Of a stretch of 64,000 nt of DNA, positions 49,652 through 59,425 are shown piece by piece. A program made the translations under genes and the position numbers. The notes beneath the pieces were generated by a model. It was not told the DNA's origin and did not search any database. It worked only from the letters and a program-made list of their open reading frames with translations. Source of the stretch: VFZN01 sp963709325 (GTDB lineage: Bacteria; Acidobacteriota; Vicinamibacteria; Vicinamibacterales; UBA2999); the NCBI GenBank assembly GCA_963709325.1, contig CAVPVV010000003.1, positions 1,736,001 through 1,800,000 on the forward strand, in the 5' to 3' direction. Position 1 is the first letter of the stretch. Every line of letters begins with the position of its first letter.

Positions 49652-51024
49652 CTACACCTGGTTCGCGTCGTAGTTCTCGATCGTCTTCTTCAGCTCCGCC
49701 ATGAACTGATCGGCGACGGCGCCGTCCACGAGGCGGTGGTCGTAGCCGAGCGTGAGATAGCCCATCAGGCGGACGCCGATCATGTCGTCGATGACGACCG
49801 GCCGCTTCTCGATCGTGCCGACGCCGAGAATTGCCACCTGCGGCTGGTTGATTACTGGCAGGCCGAACTGCGCGCCGAAATTGCCCGGGTTGGTGATCGT
49901 GAACGTCCCGGCCTGCACCTCGTCCGGGTTCAGCTTCTTGGCCCGGGCGCGATCGGCGATGTCCTGGATGGACCGTGACAACCCGAGCAGGTTCTTCTCG
50001 TCCGCGCCCTTGACGACCGGCACGATCAGCCCGTTGTCGAGCGCAACCGCGATGCCGAGATTTACCGTCCCGCGGTAGACGACATTGTCTCCATCAATCG
50101 ACGCGTTGATGGTTGGATGCCGGCGAAGGCAATCGACCGCTGCCTTGGCGATGAACGAGGTGAAGGTGAGCTTCGCGCCCATCCGTTCGTAGTCATCCTT
50201 CTTCGCCTTCCGAATCTGGTCGATCCGGCTGTAGTTCACCTCGAACACGGAATACACGTGCGCGGAGGTGTGCTTGCTGAGCACCATGTGCTCGGCAATC
50301 TTGCGGCGCATCACTGACATCGGCTCGACGCGGTCGCTTGGCAGCCGGAAGACGCTCGGCGCATGTTCCGGTCCGGGTTGCGGGGCTCGCGCCACAGCGC
50401 CGGCCCCTGCCGATGGCGACGTCGCCTGGCCTTTTTCGACGAAGGCAAGAATATCGTGCTTGGTGACCCGGCCGCCGATACCGGAGCCGGCGATCTGGCC
50501 GATGTCTACGTTGTGCTCCTTCGCAATGCGGCGGACGAGCGGCGAGGAACGCTGACGCTCCAAGCCAGATGCGGCGCGGCGGGTGCCAAGGGTGCGATAG
50601 GTGCGGGTGCGACGGGTGCGGCGGGCGGTGTCGAAACCACTGCCGCCACCGGCGGCGACGCGCTGGCCGCGGCTGCGGGAGTAGCCGGCGCGCCATCAGC
50701 CTGCGGCGCGGGCGTGGGGGCCGGCGGGCCGTCCGCACCGTGCCCGTTGCCGCCCACGGCCGGAGCAGCGGCCGCAGGCTTGGCGCCGGGCTCGCCGATC
50801 GTCGCGACGACGCTGTTGACGGGGACCGTCTCGCCTTCCTTCACCGAGATGTCGACAAGGACTCCGGCAGCGGGCGACGGAATCTCGGCGTCAACCTTGT
50901 CGGTAGAGATCTCGAACAGCGGCTCGTCGCGATCCACCGAATCGCCGACCTTCTTGATCCAGCGGACGATCGTGCCCTCGGCAATCGACTCGCCCATCTG
51001 CGGCATCACTACTGGTGTGGACAT
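49652..51024 (-). CDS. 2-oxoacid dehydrogenase E2 acyltransferase, frameshifted
   Basis: The dihydrolipoyl acyltransferase core of a 2-oxoacid dehydrogenase complex. The lipoyl domain (1-78) has the lipoylation Lys in EISTDKVDAEI; an Ala-Pro linker follows; the E3-binding domain SSPLVRRIAKEHNVDIGQIAGSG and the catalytic domain with MRRKIAEHM and the active-site YDHRLVDGA are in another frame. One base must be added near 50545-50575 to join them into 457 residues. The break lies just beyond a nonamer repeat in the linker (50580-50625). Whether the complex is pyruvate, 2-oxoglutarate or branched-chain specific cannot be told; no E1 gene is in the window. Confidence 0.82.
50580..50625. repeat. 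In-frame nonamer repeat in the E2 linker
   Basis: Five degenerate units of GCACCCNTC on the minus strand, read as Ala-Pro-Val/Ile/Leu in the flexible linker after the lipoyl domain. The E2 frameshift lies within 35 nt of its 3' side. Confidence 0.6.
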
Positions 51025-51037
51025 AAAGACTCTTGTC

Positions 51038-51134
51038 AGGCTCTAGGCTCCAGGCTCTAGGCTCCAGGAAAAGCCCTTGTCACAAAACTGCGGCAAGTGT
51101 TCCTAAAGCCTAGAGCCCAAAGCCTAGAGCCTAG
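51038..51134. repeat. Inverted heptamer arrays between lpdA and E2
   Basis: Left arm of four GGCTCYA units (51038-51068), right arm of the reverse complement TAGAGCC units (51105-51134), about 36 nt apart. The lpdA stop codon TAG is inside the right arm. Transcripts of this operon could fold the arms into a hairpin. Confidence 0.85.
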
Positions 51135-52555
51135 ATGTGAATCGCGGCTCCGTGCGCGGCGTGGGCCGCCTCCCCTACCGCCTCCGACATCGTCGGATGG
51201 GCGTGGATGGTCTTGACCAGCTCCTCGACGGTGCATTCGAGGCGCAACGCCAGGACCGCCTCGGCAATCAGTTCGGTGGCGCGCGGGCCGATGATGTGCA
51301 CGCCCAGGACTTCGTCGTACTTCTTCTCCGCGACGATCTTCACGAAGCCGTCGGTCTCACCGGCCATGCGGGCGCGGCCGAGAGCGCGGAACGGGAACGA
51401 CCCGGTCCGGACGTCGTAGCCCTTTGCCTTGGCCTGTGCTTCGGTGAGGCCGACGCTGCCAATCTCGGGATCGCAATACGTGCAGCGCGGCACGTGGTCG
51501 TAATTGATCGGGGTCACATGCTGGCCGGCAATCCGCTCGGCCAGGAGGATACCTTCCATCGACGATACGTGCGCGAGCTGGTAATGCGGCCCGCCCATCG
51601 TGATCACGTCACCAATCGCCGAGACGTTCGGCAGGTTGGTTCGGAACAGCTCGTCGACAACGATGTAGCCGCGATCCATCTTCAGGCCCTGCGCCTCGAC
51701 GCCGAGCCCCTCGGTGACGGGACCGCGGCCGGTTGCCACGAGCAGCAGCTCGAACGTGCCCTTCTGGGCTTTACCGTCCGAGGTCTGCATCTCGACATCG
51801 ACACCCTTGGCGCCAGGTTTGGCGCTGCTCACCCTGGTGCCGGTGTGGACCTTGATGCCGCGCTTCTTGAACGTCCGCTCGAGCTCCGACGAGACCTGCT
51901 CGTCTTCGCCGGGCACGAGCCGCGGCAGGAGCTCGATGATGGTCACCTCGCTGCCGAAGCTCTTGAAGATCGAGGCGAACTCGACGCCAACGGCGCCGCT
52001 GCCGATGATGGCGATCGACTTCGGGACCGACCGAAGGTGAATCGCCTCGTCGCTGTAGATGATCTGCTTGCGATCTACTTCGATGCCCGGCACGCTGCGG
52101 GCCGCCGAACCGGTGGCGAGGATCAGCTCTTTCTTCGCGGTCAGCGTTTGCTTCGCACCGTCGTGCAGGGTCACTTCGACGCCGAGGCCGCCGCTCATCC
52201 GGGCGATGCCCTTGACCCAGTCGATCTTGTTCTTCCTGAACAGCAGTTCGACGCCGCCGGTCAACCCGGACACGACCTTGTCCTTGCGCGTGTGGACGGC
52301 CGGCATGTCGATGCTGACGCCTTTGCCATCGACGCCGGTCAGGCCCCATTCGCTGGCGGCCTGGGCGATCTTGAGCGCGTGGGCGTGCTCGAGCAGCGCC
52401 TTCGTCGGAATGCAGCCCCAGATGAGGCACGTGCCGCCGAGCGCCTTCTGCTTTTCGACCACTGCCACCTTGAGGCCGAGCTGCGCGGCACGGATGGCGG
52501 CGACATAGCCCCCGGTGCCAGCGCCCACCACGACCACGTCGTACTCATTCGCCAA
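51131..52555 (-). CDS. lpdA: Dihydrolipoyl dehydrogenase (E3)
   Basis: A 474-residue FAD enzyme that reoxidises dihydrolipoamide using NAD. The FAD site is VVVGAGTGGYVAAIRAAQLG, the redox disulfide is GGTCLIWGCIPTK near residue 41, the NAD site is AIIGSGAVGVEFASIF near 180, and the dimer-interface catalytic pair is in HAHPTMSEAV at the C terminus. It is upstream of E2 and lipB on the same strand. Its TAG stop codon is the first part of a heptamer array that separates it from E2. A perfect 9-bp hairpin lies in its 5' region. Confidence 0.93.
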   Translation of the reverse strand: MANEYDVVVVGAGTGGYVAAIRAAQLGLKVAVVEKQKALGGTCLIWGCIPTKALLEHAHALKIAQAASEWGLTGVDGKGVSIDMPAVHTRKDKVVSGLTGGVELLFRKNKIDWVKGIARMSGGLGVEVTLHDGAKQTLTAKKELILATGSAARSVPGIEVDRKQIIYSDEAIHLRSVPKSIAIIGSGAVGVEFASIFKSFGSEVTIIELLPRLVPGEDEQVSSELERTFKKRGIKVHTGTRVSSAKPGAKGVDVEMQTSDGKAQKGTFELLLVATGRGPVTEGLGVEAQGLKMDRGYIVVDELFRTNLPNVSAIGDVITMGGPHYQLAHVSSMEGILLAERIAGQHVTPINYDHVPRCTYCDPEIGSVGLTEAQAKAKGYDVRTGSFPFRALGRARMAGETDGFVKIVAEKKYDEVLGVHIIGPRATELIAEAVLALRLECTVEELVKTIHAHPTMSEAVGEAAHAAHGAAIHI

Positions 52556-52580
52556 GTCCGCGCTCCTTGTCTACGGCCAT

Positions 52581-52599
52581 CCGTGCCGGACCGGCACGG
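52581..52599. promoter_or_regulatory. Perfect palindrome upstream of lpdA
   Basis: CCGTGCCGG and CCGGCACGG around a single A, 26 nt before the lpdA start. It could be an operator or a leader hairpin. Confidence 0.35.
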
Positions 52600-52706
52600 A
52601 AACGTCAGCCCTTCACTCTCGCTTGGAACCCGGCGGAGCGTCAAGCCAGCCGCCGTATGGTGCGCACGCGCAAAACAGATGGAACCGCGGCGGTGCGGGC
52701 CCGCGC

Positions 52707-52928
52707 TCAGGAACTCTTCCGCTTGACCGAACCGAGCGGAACGAACGCCGACACCGGCGGCGACGCCGGTCCCGGCGGAGGCGCCATGGTCGCCTTCAGC
52801 TCGCCGTGCTCGTACTTGAGTTGCCAGTACATTTCCGTCAACCGTGCAAGCTGACGGGCCGATCGCCTCGCCTGCACGAACGCCGCCAATGCGACGGCAA
52901 GAGCAACGGTTACGAGTGCGATCAGCAT
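52707..52928 (-). CDS. Small single-pass membrane protein
   Basis: A 73-residue protein with one N-terminal membrane helix (LIALVTVALAVALAAFVQA) followed by a charged helix ARQLARLTEMYWQLKYEHGELKA, which looks like a short coiled coil, and a proline-rich tail. I do not recognise a named family. Position next to lpdA and divergent from the sigma-54 activator gives no firm clue. The longer frame to 53150 begins inside repeats and the neighbouring gene, so ATG 52928 is preferred. Confidence 0.6.
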   Translation of the reverse strand: MLIALVTVALAVALAAFVQARRSARQLARLTEMYWQLKYEHGELKATMAPPPGPASPPVSAFVPLGSVKRKSS

Positions 52929-52934
52929 GACGGT

Positions 52935-53062
52935 CCTGGGCCTGGGGCTTGGGGTATGGGGCTGGGGGCTTGGGGTCTTCGGGTCTTGGGGTCTTTGGAA
53001 GAAGCTTCTGCCTTCTGCCTTCTGCCTTGTGCCTTGCCTTTGGCCTTCTGCCTTCTGCCTTT
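52935..53062. repeat. Mixed octamer and heptamer array in a divergent intergenic region
   Basis: Octamer-like GGGGTCTT units (52970-52995) pass into TTCTGCC heptamers (53007-53062). It lies between the small membrane protein gene and the sigma-54 activator gene, and is the one intergenic array that does not touch a stop codon. Confidence 0.75.
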
Positions 53063-53069
53063 CTCTTCG

Positions 53070-53075
53070 TATACT
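53070..53075 (+). promoter_or_regulatory. -10-like box of the sigma-54 activator gene
   Basis: TATACT ends 7 nt before the ATG, directly after the heptamer array; no -35 match. Confidence 0.35.
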
Positions 53076-53082
53076 CCCCCCG

Positions 53083-54468
<1,386 letters not shown>

Positions 54469-54487
54469 CGCGGAGGAAAGAGCGCGT

Positions 54488-54519
54488 CCTGGAGATCTGC
54501 CGGGGATCAGATCTCCAGG
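54488..54519. terminator. Perfect 12-bp hairpin between convergent genes
   Basis: CCTGGAGATCTG (54488-54499) pairs fully with CAGATCTCCAGG (54508-54519), loop of 8 nt, between the sigma-54 activator and HU stop codons. There is no T-run, so it may act as a bidirectional boundary or protect 3' ends. Confidence 0.5.
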
Positions 54520-54532
54520 GCACGATGCCTGC

Positions 54533-54832
54533 CTACTTCTTCGGCAGGACGGAATCCTTCAGCTGCTTGATGATTCGCGCCTTGACGACGGTCTTGGCGG
54601 GAATCTTGATCGGCTCGCCGGTTGCCGGATTACGGCCCAGCCTCGCCTTCCGCTTCTGAACCACGAGCTTCACCATGCCGGGCAGCACGAACTCGCCCGA
54701 CCGCTTCAATTCCTTCTCACAGAGAATCGCGAGCTCGTCGAAGAAGTCGCGGGCCTGGGTCCGCTTGACGTCGAATCGCTCGGCGAAGTGCGAAAAGAGT
54801 TCCGACTTGCCCATCCTGCGGGCTTCAGCCAT
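54533..54832 (-). CDS. HU/IHF-family DNA-binding protein
   Basis: A 99-residue nucleoid protein that bends DNA. The N-terminal helices (MGKSELFSHFAERFDVKRTQARDFFDEL) and the beta-arm region with GRNPATGEPIKIPAKTVVKARI are the HU signature; the arm Pro in GRNPATGE intercalates into DNA. The start at 54832 has CGGAGGA 6 nt upstream. A near-consensus promoter lies about 100 nt before the start codon. The gene converges with the sigma-54 activator, and a perfect 12-bp hairpin sits between the two stop codons. Confidence 0.92.
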   Translation of the reverse strand: MAEARRMGKSELFSHFAERFDVKRTQARDFFDELAILCEKELKRSGEFVLPGMVKLVVQKRKARLGRNPATGEPIKIPAKTVVKARIIKQLKDSVLPKK

Positions 54833-54938
54833 CGTGTCCTCCGGTGTCAGTGACGCGCGCACGTGAACCAATTGTCGCCGGCGTGCCGTCCACGCGAGAT
54901 GGCTGCCGACCGAAAATATGGCGGAAAAATCGACGTGA

Positions 54939-54967
54939 ATGCTAACCCTGACAGCACAAGGTGTCAA
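54939..54967 (-). promoter_or_regulatory. Promoter of the HU gene
   Basis: On the minus strand TTGACA, 17 nt, TAGCAT, the best sigma-70-type match in the window. It predicts a 5' leader of about 100 nt, unlike the leaderless-type starts elsewhere. Confidence 0.6.
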
Positions 54968-54993
54968 CGCAGATGACGTGAACGGGCCCGGAG

Positions 54994-55023
54994 GTGACAT
55001 CGGGCTGGCCCCGGTGACATGAT
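54994..55023 (+). promoter_or_regulatory. Promoter of queF
   Basis: GTGACA, 18 nt, CATGAT; the -10 box ends 6 nt before the GTG start codon. Confidence 0.4.
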
Positions 55024-55029
55024 CGATTG

Positions 55030-55398
55030 GTGGCTGATTCACCTGCGACACGACTCGAGACGTTCCCCAATCCCCGTCCCGAGCGCGACTACGAAATCGC
55101 GATCGATTGTCCGGAGTTCACGTCGATGTGCCCCAAGACCGGGCTGCCTGATTTCGGCACGATCAGGATTCGCTACACGCCGGATCGGACCTGTATCGAG
55201 CTCAAGGCGCTGAAGTATTACCTGCTCGAGTACCGCAACCGCGGCATCTTCTACGAGGCGGCCACGAACCAGATCCTCGACGACCTCGTCAACGCGTGCC
55301 AGCCGCGGCGCATGACCGTCGAAGGCGACTTCAGCGCCCGCGGCGGCATCATCACCAGGGTCGTGGTGGAACACGACAACACCAAACGCGAGAAGTAA
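55030..55398 (+). CDS. queF: NADPH-dependent 7-cyano-7-deazaguanine reductase QueF, type I
   Basis: A 122-residue short (unimodular) QueF that reduces preQ0 to preQ1 in queuosine biosynthesis. The catalytic Cys is in FTSMCPKTGLPDFG near residue 35, the QueF motif is ELKALKYYLLEYR, and the zinc/substrate end AGRGGI-like SARGGIITRV closes the T-fold. GTG at 55030 is preferred; TTG at 55027 is directly before it. A CATGAT box ends 6 nt upstream of GTG with a GTGACA box 18 nt further up, so the message may be leaderless. The Smr gene follows after 3 nt. Confidence 0.9.
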   Translation: MADSPATRLETFPNPRPERDYEIAIDCPEFTSMCPKTGLPDFGTIRIRYTPDRTCIELKALKYYLLEYRNRGIFYEAATNQILDDLVNACQPRRMTVEGDFSARGGIITRVVVEHDNTKREK

Positions 55399-55401
55399 GC
55401 C

Positions 55402-55689
55402 GTGAGCAGCGAGGACGACCCCTTCGTCGTCCCGATCGAGGATGCGATCGACCTGCACGCATTTGCCCCGCGCGACGTGCTCTCCGTCGTCGATGAGTAC
55501 CTGCGCGCCGCGAGGGATGCGGGCTTCCGCCAGGTCCGGGTGATCCATGGACGAGGCATCGGCGTGCAGCGCGCCGCCGTCCAGCGCCTGCTCGCGTCCC
55601 ACCCGCTGGTGTCGCGCTATTGGGACGCGCCCGGATCGGGATTGGGGGCAACGATCGTCGAGCTCGGCGCTGACAGCGGCGCATCGTAG
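55402..55689 (+). CDS. Smr-domain protein (MutS2 C-terminal-like)
   Basis: A 95-residue stand-alone Smr domain, the nicking endonuclease-like domain found at the end of MutS2. The strand IDLHAFAPRDVLSVVDEYL holds the LDLHG-like motif and RVIHGRGIGVQRAAVQRLLASHP the H-G-R-G/T-G loop that binds nucleic acid. It starts 3 nt after queF, so the two are cotranscribed, although a functional link is not obvious. Its 3' end overlaps the convergent ATPase gene by 73 nt, which is unusual in this window. Confidence 0.88.
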   Translation: MSSEDDPFVVPIEDAIDLHAFAPRDVLSVVDEYLRAARDAGFRQVRVIHGRGIGVQRAAVQRLLASHPLVSRYWDAPGSGLGATIVELGADSGAS

Positions 55690-56408
55690 ATCTCGCCGCC
55701 GATGGCGCGGGCCACGGCTTCGATATGGCGCACCAGGTCGTTGCCACGCACGGCGCGGACCGGTACCCCCGAGGTGATCGCCGCCGAGACCGTCCGGTAA
55801 TCGCTCGGGATTCGCCAGTCGAGGGTCAAGCCAAGCACGCTCTCGATCTGAGACACCGACAGCCCGTCGGTGTCCGAAGCGCGGTTGAGCAGCACTCGCA
55901 GTTGGTCGGTGGACACTCCGGCAAGCCGCACCGCGTCGAGCAACCGTTGCAGGTTGCGGAGGCACGGCACGTCGGGATTGGCGACGAGCACCACCAGGTC
56001 CGAACACTGGAGCGCCACTGCGGTCGCCGGCGTCAAGGTGGACCCGGCATCCACAATCACCCAGCGGTGCGTGGCGCGGAGGCAGCCCAGCGTCGCGTCG
56101 ACGCCTTCAGCGTCGCGTGCGGAGGGGCGGCCCCACTCCTCGCCGGCGGCGAGGACGTCGACGCCGCAGGCGTGTGGGGTGAGCAGTCCCTGGAGGAGGC
56201 CCACGTCGCGCCAGGCGAGCTTGTCGAGGGCGTGAACCAATGTGAAGCGCGGACGCAAGCCAAGAAAAAGTGCGACATCCCCAGGCGCCGGTTTTAGATC
56301 GACGAGCACGGTCGTTCGATCCGTCACTCGTCGAATCTCGGCGCCGAGGTTTACCGTCATCGTGGTCGTGCCGGTACCGCCTTTCGTGCCGAGAAAGGAA
56401 ACGGTCAT
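55617..56408 (-). CDS. CpaE/TadZ-like ParA-family ATPase, orphan
   Basis: A 263-residue deviant Walker A ATPase. The P-loop is GTKGGTGTTTMTVNLG, with the KGGTGTTT variant typical of CpaE/TadZ; VLVDLKPAPGDVALFLGLR is the switch I/A-prime region and WVIVDAGSTL the Walker B strand. CpaE places Flp/Tad pilus secretion machinery at the cell pole. The N-terminal receiver-like domain of full CpaE is missing, and no other tad/cpa gene is in the window, so it is an orphan. ATG at 56408 matches the family start; GTG at 56429 is possible. It overlaps the Smr gene end. Confidence 0.8.
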   Translation of the reverse strand: MTVSFLGTKGGTGTTTMTVNLGAEIRRVTDRTTVLVDLKPAPGDVALFLGLRPRFTLVHALDKLAWRDVGLLQGLLTPHACGVDVLAAGEEWGRPSARDAEGVDATLGCLRATHRWVIVDAGSTLTPATAVALQCSDLVVLVANPDVPCLRNLQRLLDAVRLAGVSTDQLRVLLNRASDTDGLSVSQIESVLGLTLDWRIPSDYRTVSAAITSGVPVRAVRGNDLVRHIEAVARAIGGEIYDAPLSAPSSTIVAPNPDPGASQ

Positions 56409-56674
56409 GACTGCTCGAGTGGCAACCACTGTGCCACCCGGGTGTTCGCCTCTCCTCCGCCGTGTTCACGGAGCATTGCGCGCCCTGGCACCGGGTCGGC
56501 GGTTGCAGAAACGTAACCGCGACAGCGAAGTTTGGCCGCGGTCGACACCTCGCTCCGGCGTCTGCCGCGACTGCTAGCGGCATTCAGGCCGGAAGCCACG
56601 AGATACGGCGTCGCCGCCGGCGGGCACGACGCTTGCTGTGCCCATCGCGACCACCCCCGGAGCAATTGACGCGC

Positions 56675-56866
56675 ATGCCGATGACACCATCGTCCGCCGC
56701 CGCTCGACGTCCTACCGTTGATGAATGGGGCGTTTACGATCCGCAGCAGGCCGGGCTGGCCGCGCTGTTCACGCGCCTGACCACCCCGTCAGGCCCGCGA
56801 CCGGAGTCCGCCGACGCCGAGAGCGCGCAGCCGGGGGATGCGTCGATCAAGCCGTCCAACGGGTAA
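56675..56866 (+). CDS. 63-residue protein with TVDEWGVYDPQQAG motif
   Basis: A short soluble protein, MPMTPSS followed by RPTVDEWGVYDPQQAGLAALFTRL and a disordered Ser/Pro/Glu-rich tail. I do not recognise a family; the W-G-x-Y/F-D-P-x-Q core is the only conserved-looking part. Support for a real gene comes from codon use, a CGGAG element upstream and the strong intrinsic terminator 40 nt after its stop. It is divergent from the CpaE-like ATPase gene with 266 nt between starts, in which I see no clear promoter. Confidence 0.55.
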   Translation: MPMTPSSAAARRPTVDEWGVYDPQQAGLAALFTRLTTPSGPRPESADAESAQPGDASIKPSNG

Positions 56867-56905
56867 GCAGAGAACCGAGTCCTCCTTCGTCCTACCGCCC
56901 ATTCG

Positions 56906-56943
56906 CGCCGCGCCGGCATCCTCGCCCGCGCGGCGCTTTTTTT
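56906..56943 (+). terminator. Intrinsic terminator after the 63-residue gene
   Basis: Perfect 9-bp stem GCGCCGCGC/GCGCGGCGC (arms 56906-56914 and 56929-56937), 14-nt loop, then six T. It is the only clear hairpin-plus-T-run in the window. Confidence 0.7.
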
Positions 56944-57033
56944 CTTCGGCATCCCGCTTGCCATCATCAGCCCTGACGGGCGCCACGGGCTGCGATAGTC
57001 GCAGCAAGTGCGATCCCGCAGGGTCCCCTCACC

Positions 57034-59425
57034 ATGCAGGAACTGCCAGCTGGATTGGTTCCCGGCACGCTGGTGCGCGCGCGCGGCGAGCGATGGCGTG
57101 TCCGTCATACCCGCATCGGAGAGACGGCATCGCTGGTGACGCTCGACAGCGCCGACGCGACAGGAGGGGTTTCGACGCTGCTGGTGCCCATCGATCGCGT
57201 ACGGCCAGTGCTCGACCGCGGACCTGTCCGCCGCCGGCGTCAGCGGGTCGTCCGCGGGATGCTGCATGCAGTCGGCGGCATCAGGCCGGCGAATGGGCTG
57301 TGGTGTGCGGCCGCGGCTCACATGGACGTCTGGCCGTGGCAACTTGCGCCCGCCCTGGCCGTCGTCCGTGAGGGTGCGACCCGGCTGCTGCTGGCAGATG
57401 CCGTCGGGTTCGGCAAAACGGTGCAGGCCGGGCTCGTCCTGGCCGAGCTCCGCGCCCGGGGGCTGGCGGATCGTGCCGTGGTGCTGGCGCCGGCGGCGGT
57501 ACGCACGCAGTGGGCGGACGAGCTGCGCAGCCGATTCGGGCTTCCCGCGCAGGTGCTCGATTTCCGGGCGCTCCTCGACCTCGAACTTACCGGGCCGGCG
57601 GGGATCAACCCGTGGCGGCGACTGCCGATCGTCATCTCGTCGATCGATCTCGTGAAACGAGCCGAAGTTCGAGCCGTCGGTCGAAGATGCGCCGATCGAT
57701 CTGCTCATCGTCGACGAGGCGCATCACGCCACGCCTGGAACGGACCGCCACGCGGTCGTCAGTCGCCTGGCCAGGCAGGCGGCCTGGGTGCTGCTGGTGT
57801 CGGCGACGCCGCACAGCGGCGATGCGGCGTCGTACCAGGCGCTGCTCGAGATTGGAGGAGGCGACGCCCCAAGCCCGCTCCGCATCTTCCGCCGCACCGA
57901 ATCGCAGGTGGCTGCCCTGGTGCCGAGACGCACGCGCATCTGGCTGGTGCGCGCTTCGGCGGCTGAAGCACGCCTGTATGAGGGCGTGCTCGCTTACACA
58001 CGCCGGCTTTGTAAGGTGTCGCCAGCGGCGGCCGGCGCCCAGCTGTTTGCCTCGCTGCTGGCACGGCGCGCCGCATCGTCCGCTCGAGCGGCGCGACTGA
58101 CCCTGGAACGGCGACTCGACTGGCTAAGTGGAGAAATCGATTCTGAGCTCCCCTGGCCGCAGCCACTGCCCTGGGAAGAAGTGGACACAGAGGAATCTGC
58201 CGCATCCTGGGTGACCGTTCCCGGACTCTCCGATCGGCACACAGAGCAGCGGACGTTGAACGACCTCATCGAACAGGCAAGAGCCGCGGAAGACGCCCCA
58301 TCGAAACTTCGCCGGCTGGTTCGCTTCGTCAGCCGTGCAAAGGAGCCGGTGATCGTGTTCAGCGAGTTTCGCGACACCTTGGACGCGTGCGCCGCGGCAC
58401 TCGGCCAAGTGGCGCAATTGGCGGTGCTGAGTGGGGAGCTCGACGCAGGCGAGCGGAAGAGGCGTCTGGACGATTTCCTCGACGGACGCGCTCGCGTGCT
58501 GCTCACCACCGACGTGGCGGGAGAAGGCCTCAACCTGCATCACGCCGCGCGCCTGGTGGTGACGATGGAGTGGCCCTGGAGCCCACTGCGGCTGGAACAG
58601 CGGATCGGCCGGGTCCATCGGCTTGGGCAACGTCGCGTCGTTCATGCCGTCCATCTGACGGCGGCCTCGTCGTACGAAGAGGTGGTCATCGCCCACGTCC
58701 AGCGGAAAACAGTGCGCGCGAAGACAGACCTTCAGATCGCAGATGCCGAAGTCGAACACCGGATCGCGGCGCTCGTGCTCAACCTCCCGATCGACCCGAT
58801 TCGGGCAGAACACCTGCCACTGGCGACACCCGAGACAAACGCACTCGGCGATCTCGCCGAGCGTGAAGCCAGACGCGTGACCCTGTCGAAAACGCGGCTT
58901 CGCTACCGTGACGACGCATCATTCGATGCTGTCTGGGCGCCCCCGTACCGCCGAACCTGGACCGATCGAGTCGTCGTCCTGATCGAGGTCCTGCAGCAGC
59001 GGCCCTGCGGGGCCACTCGGGGCACGAGCCTCGTGGCCGTGCAAGTCACGTTGCGCGAGGCCGTCCGTCACCGGCGGGTGTGGCGCAGGTGCGCGACGCA
59101 TCTCGCTCGGGATCCGCGGGTACACGACGCGGCGATCGCGGCGGCTGCTCCCGAAAGCACCGGAGATCAGTGGACCGCGGTCCGCGATCGACTTGACGCG
59201 CTGTGGCGGGCTGATGCGGGACGCTGGGCATCGCCTCGGGTGCAGCCTTCGCTGTTCGACCGTCGCGCACTGCGGGTGGCCGAGCAGCGCAGGGAGACGG
59301 CGGCCGAACGCGACCGCTGGCGCGCGGCTCTGTCATCCCGCCTCATCGACCTGCCGGTGCGAGTCTCGACACGCACGGTCGCCGTCCTTCCGCTCGGACG
59401 CCAGGATGGACCATGTCCGGGCTGA
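57034..59425 (+). CDS. SNF2/RapA-like helicase (DrmD-like), frameshifted
   Basis: A superfamily 2 ATPase. The N terminus has LVPGTLVRARGERWRV, a small beta module seen before RapA- and DrmD-like helicases. Motif I is ADAVGFGKTVQAGL (residue 124 on), motif II is DEAHH at 57713-57727, motif III is SATPHSGD, and motifs V-VI are TTDVAGEGLNLHHA and EQRIGRVHRLGQ. The frame shifts by one base between about 57654 and 57700; with one base removed the gene encodes 796 residues. It overlaps the methyltransferase gene by 13 nt. The pair resembles drmD and drmMI of class 1 DISARM phage defence, but drmA, drmB and drmC are not present. Confidence 0.75.
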
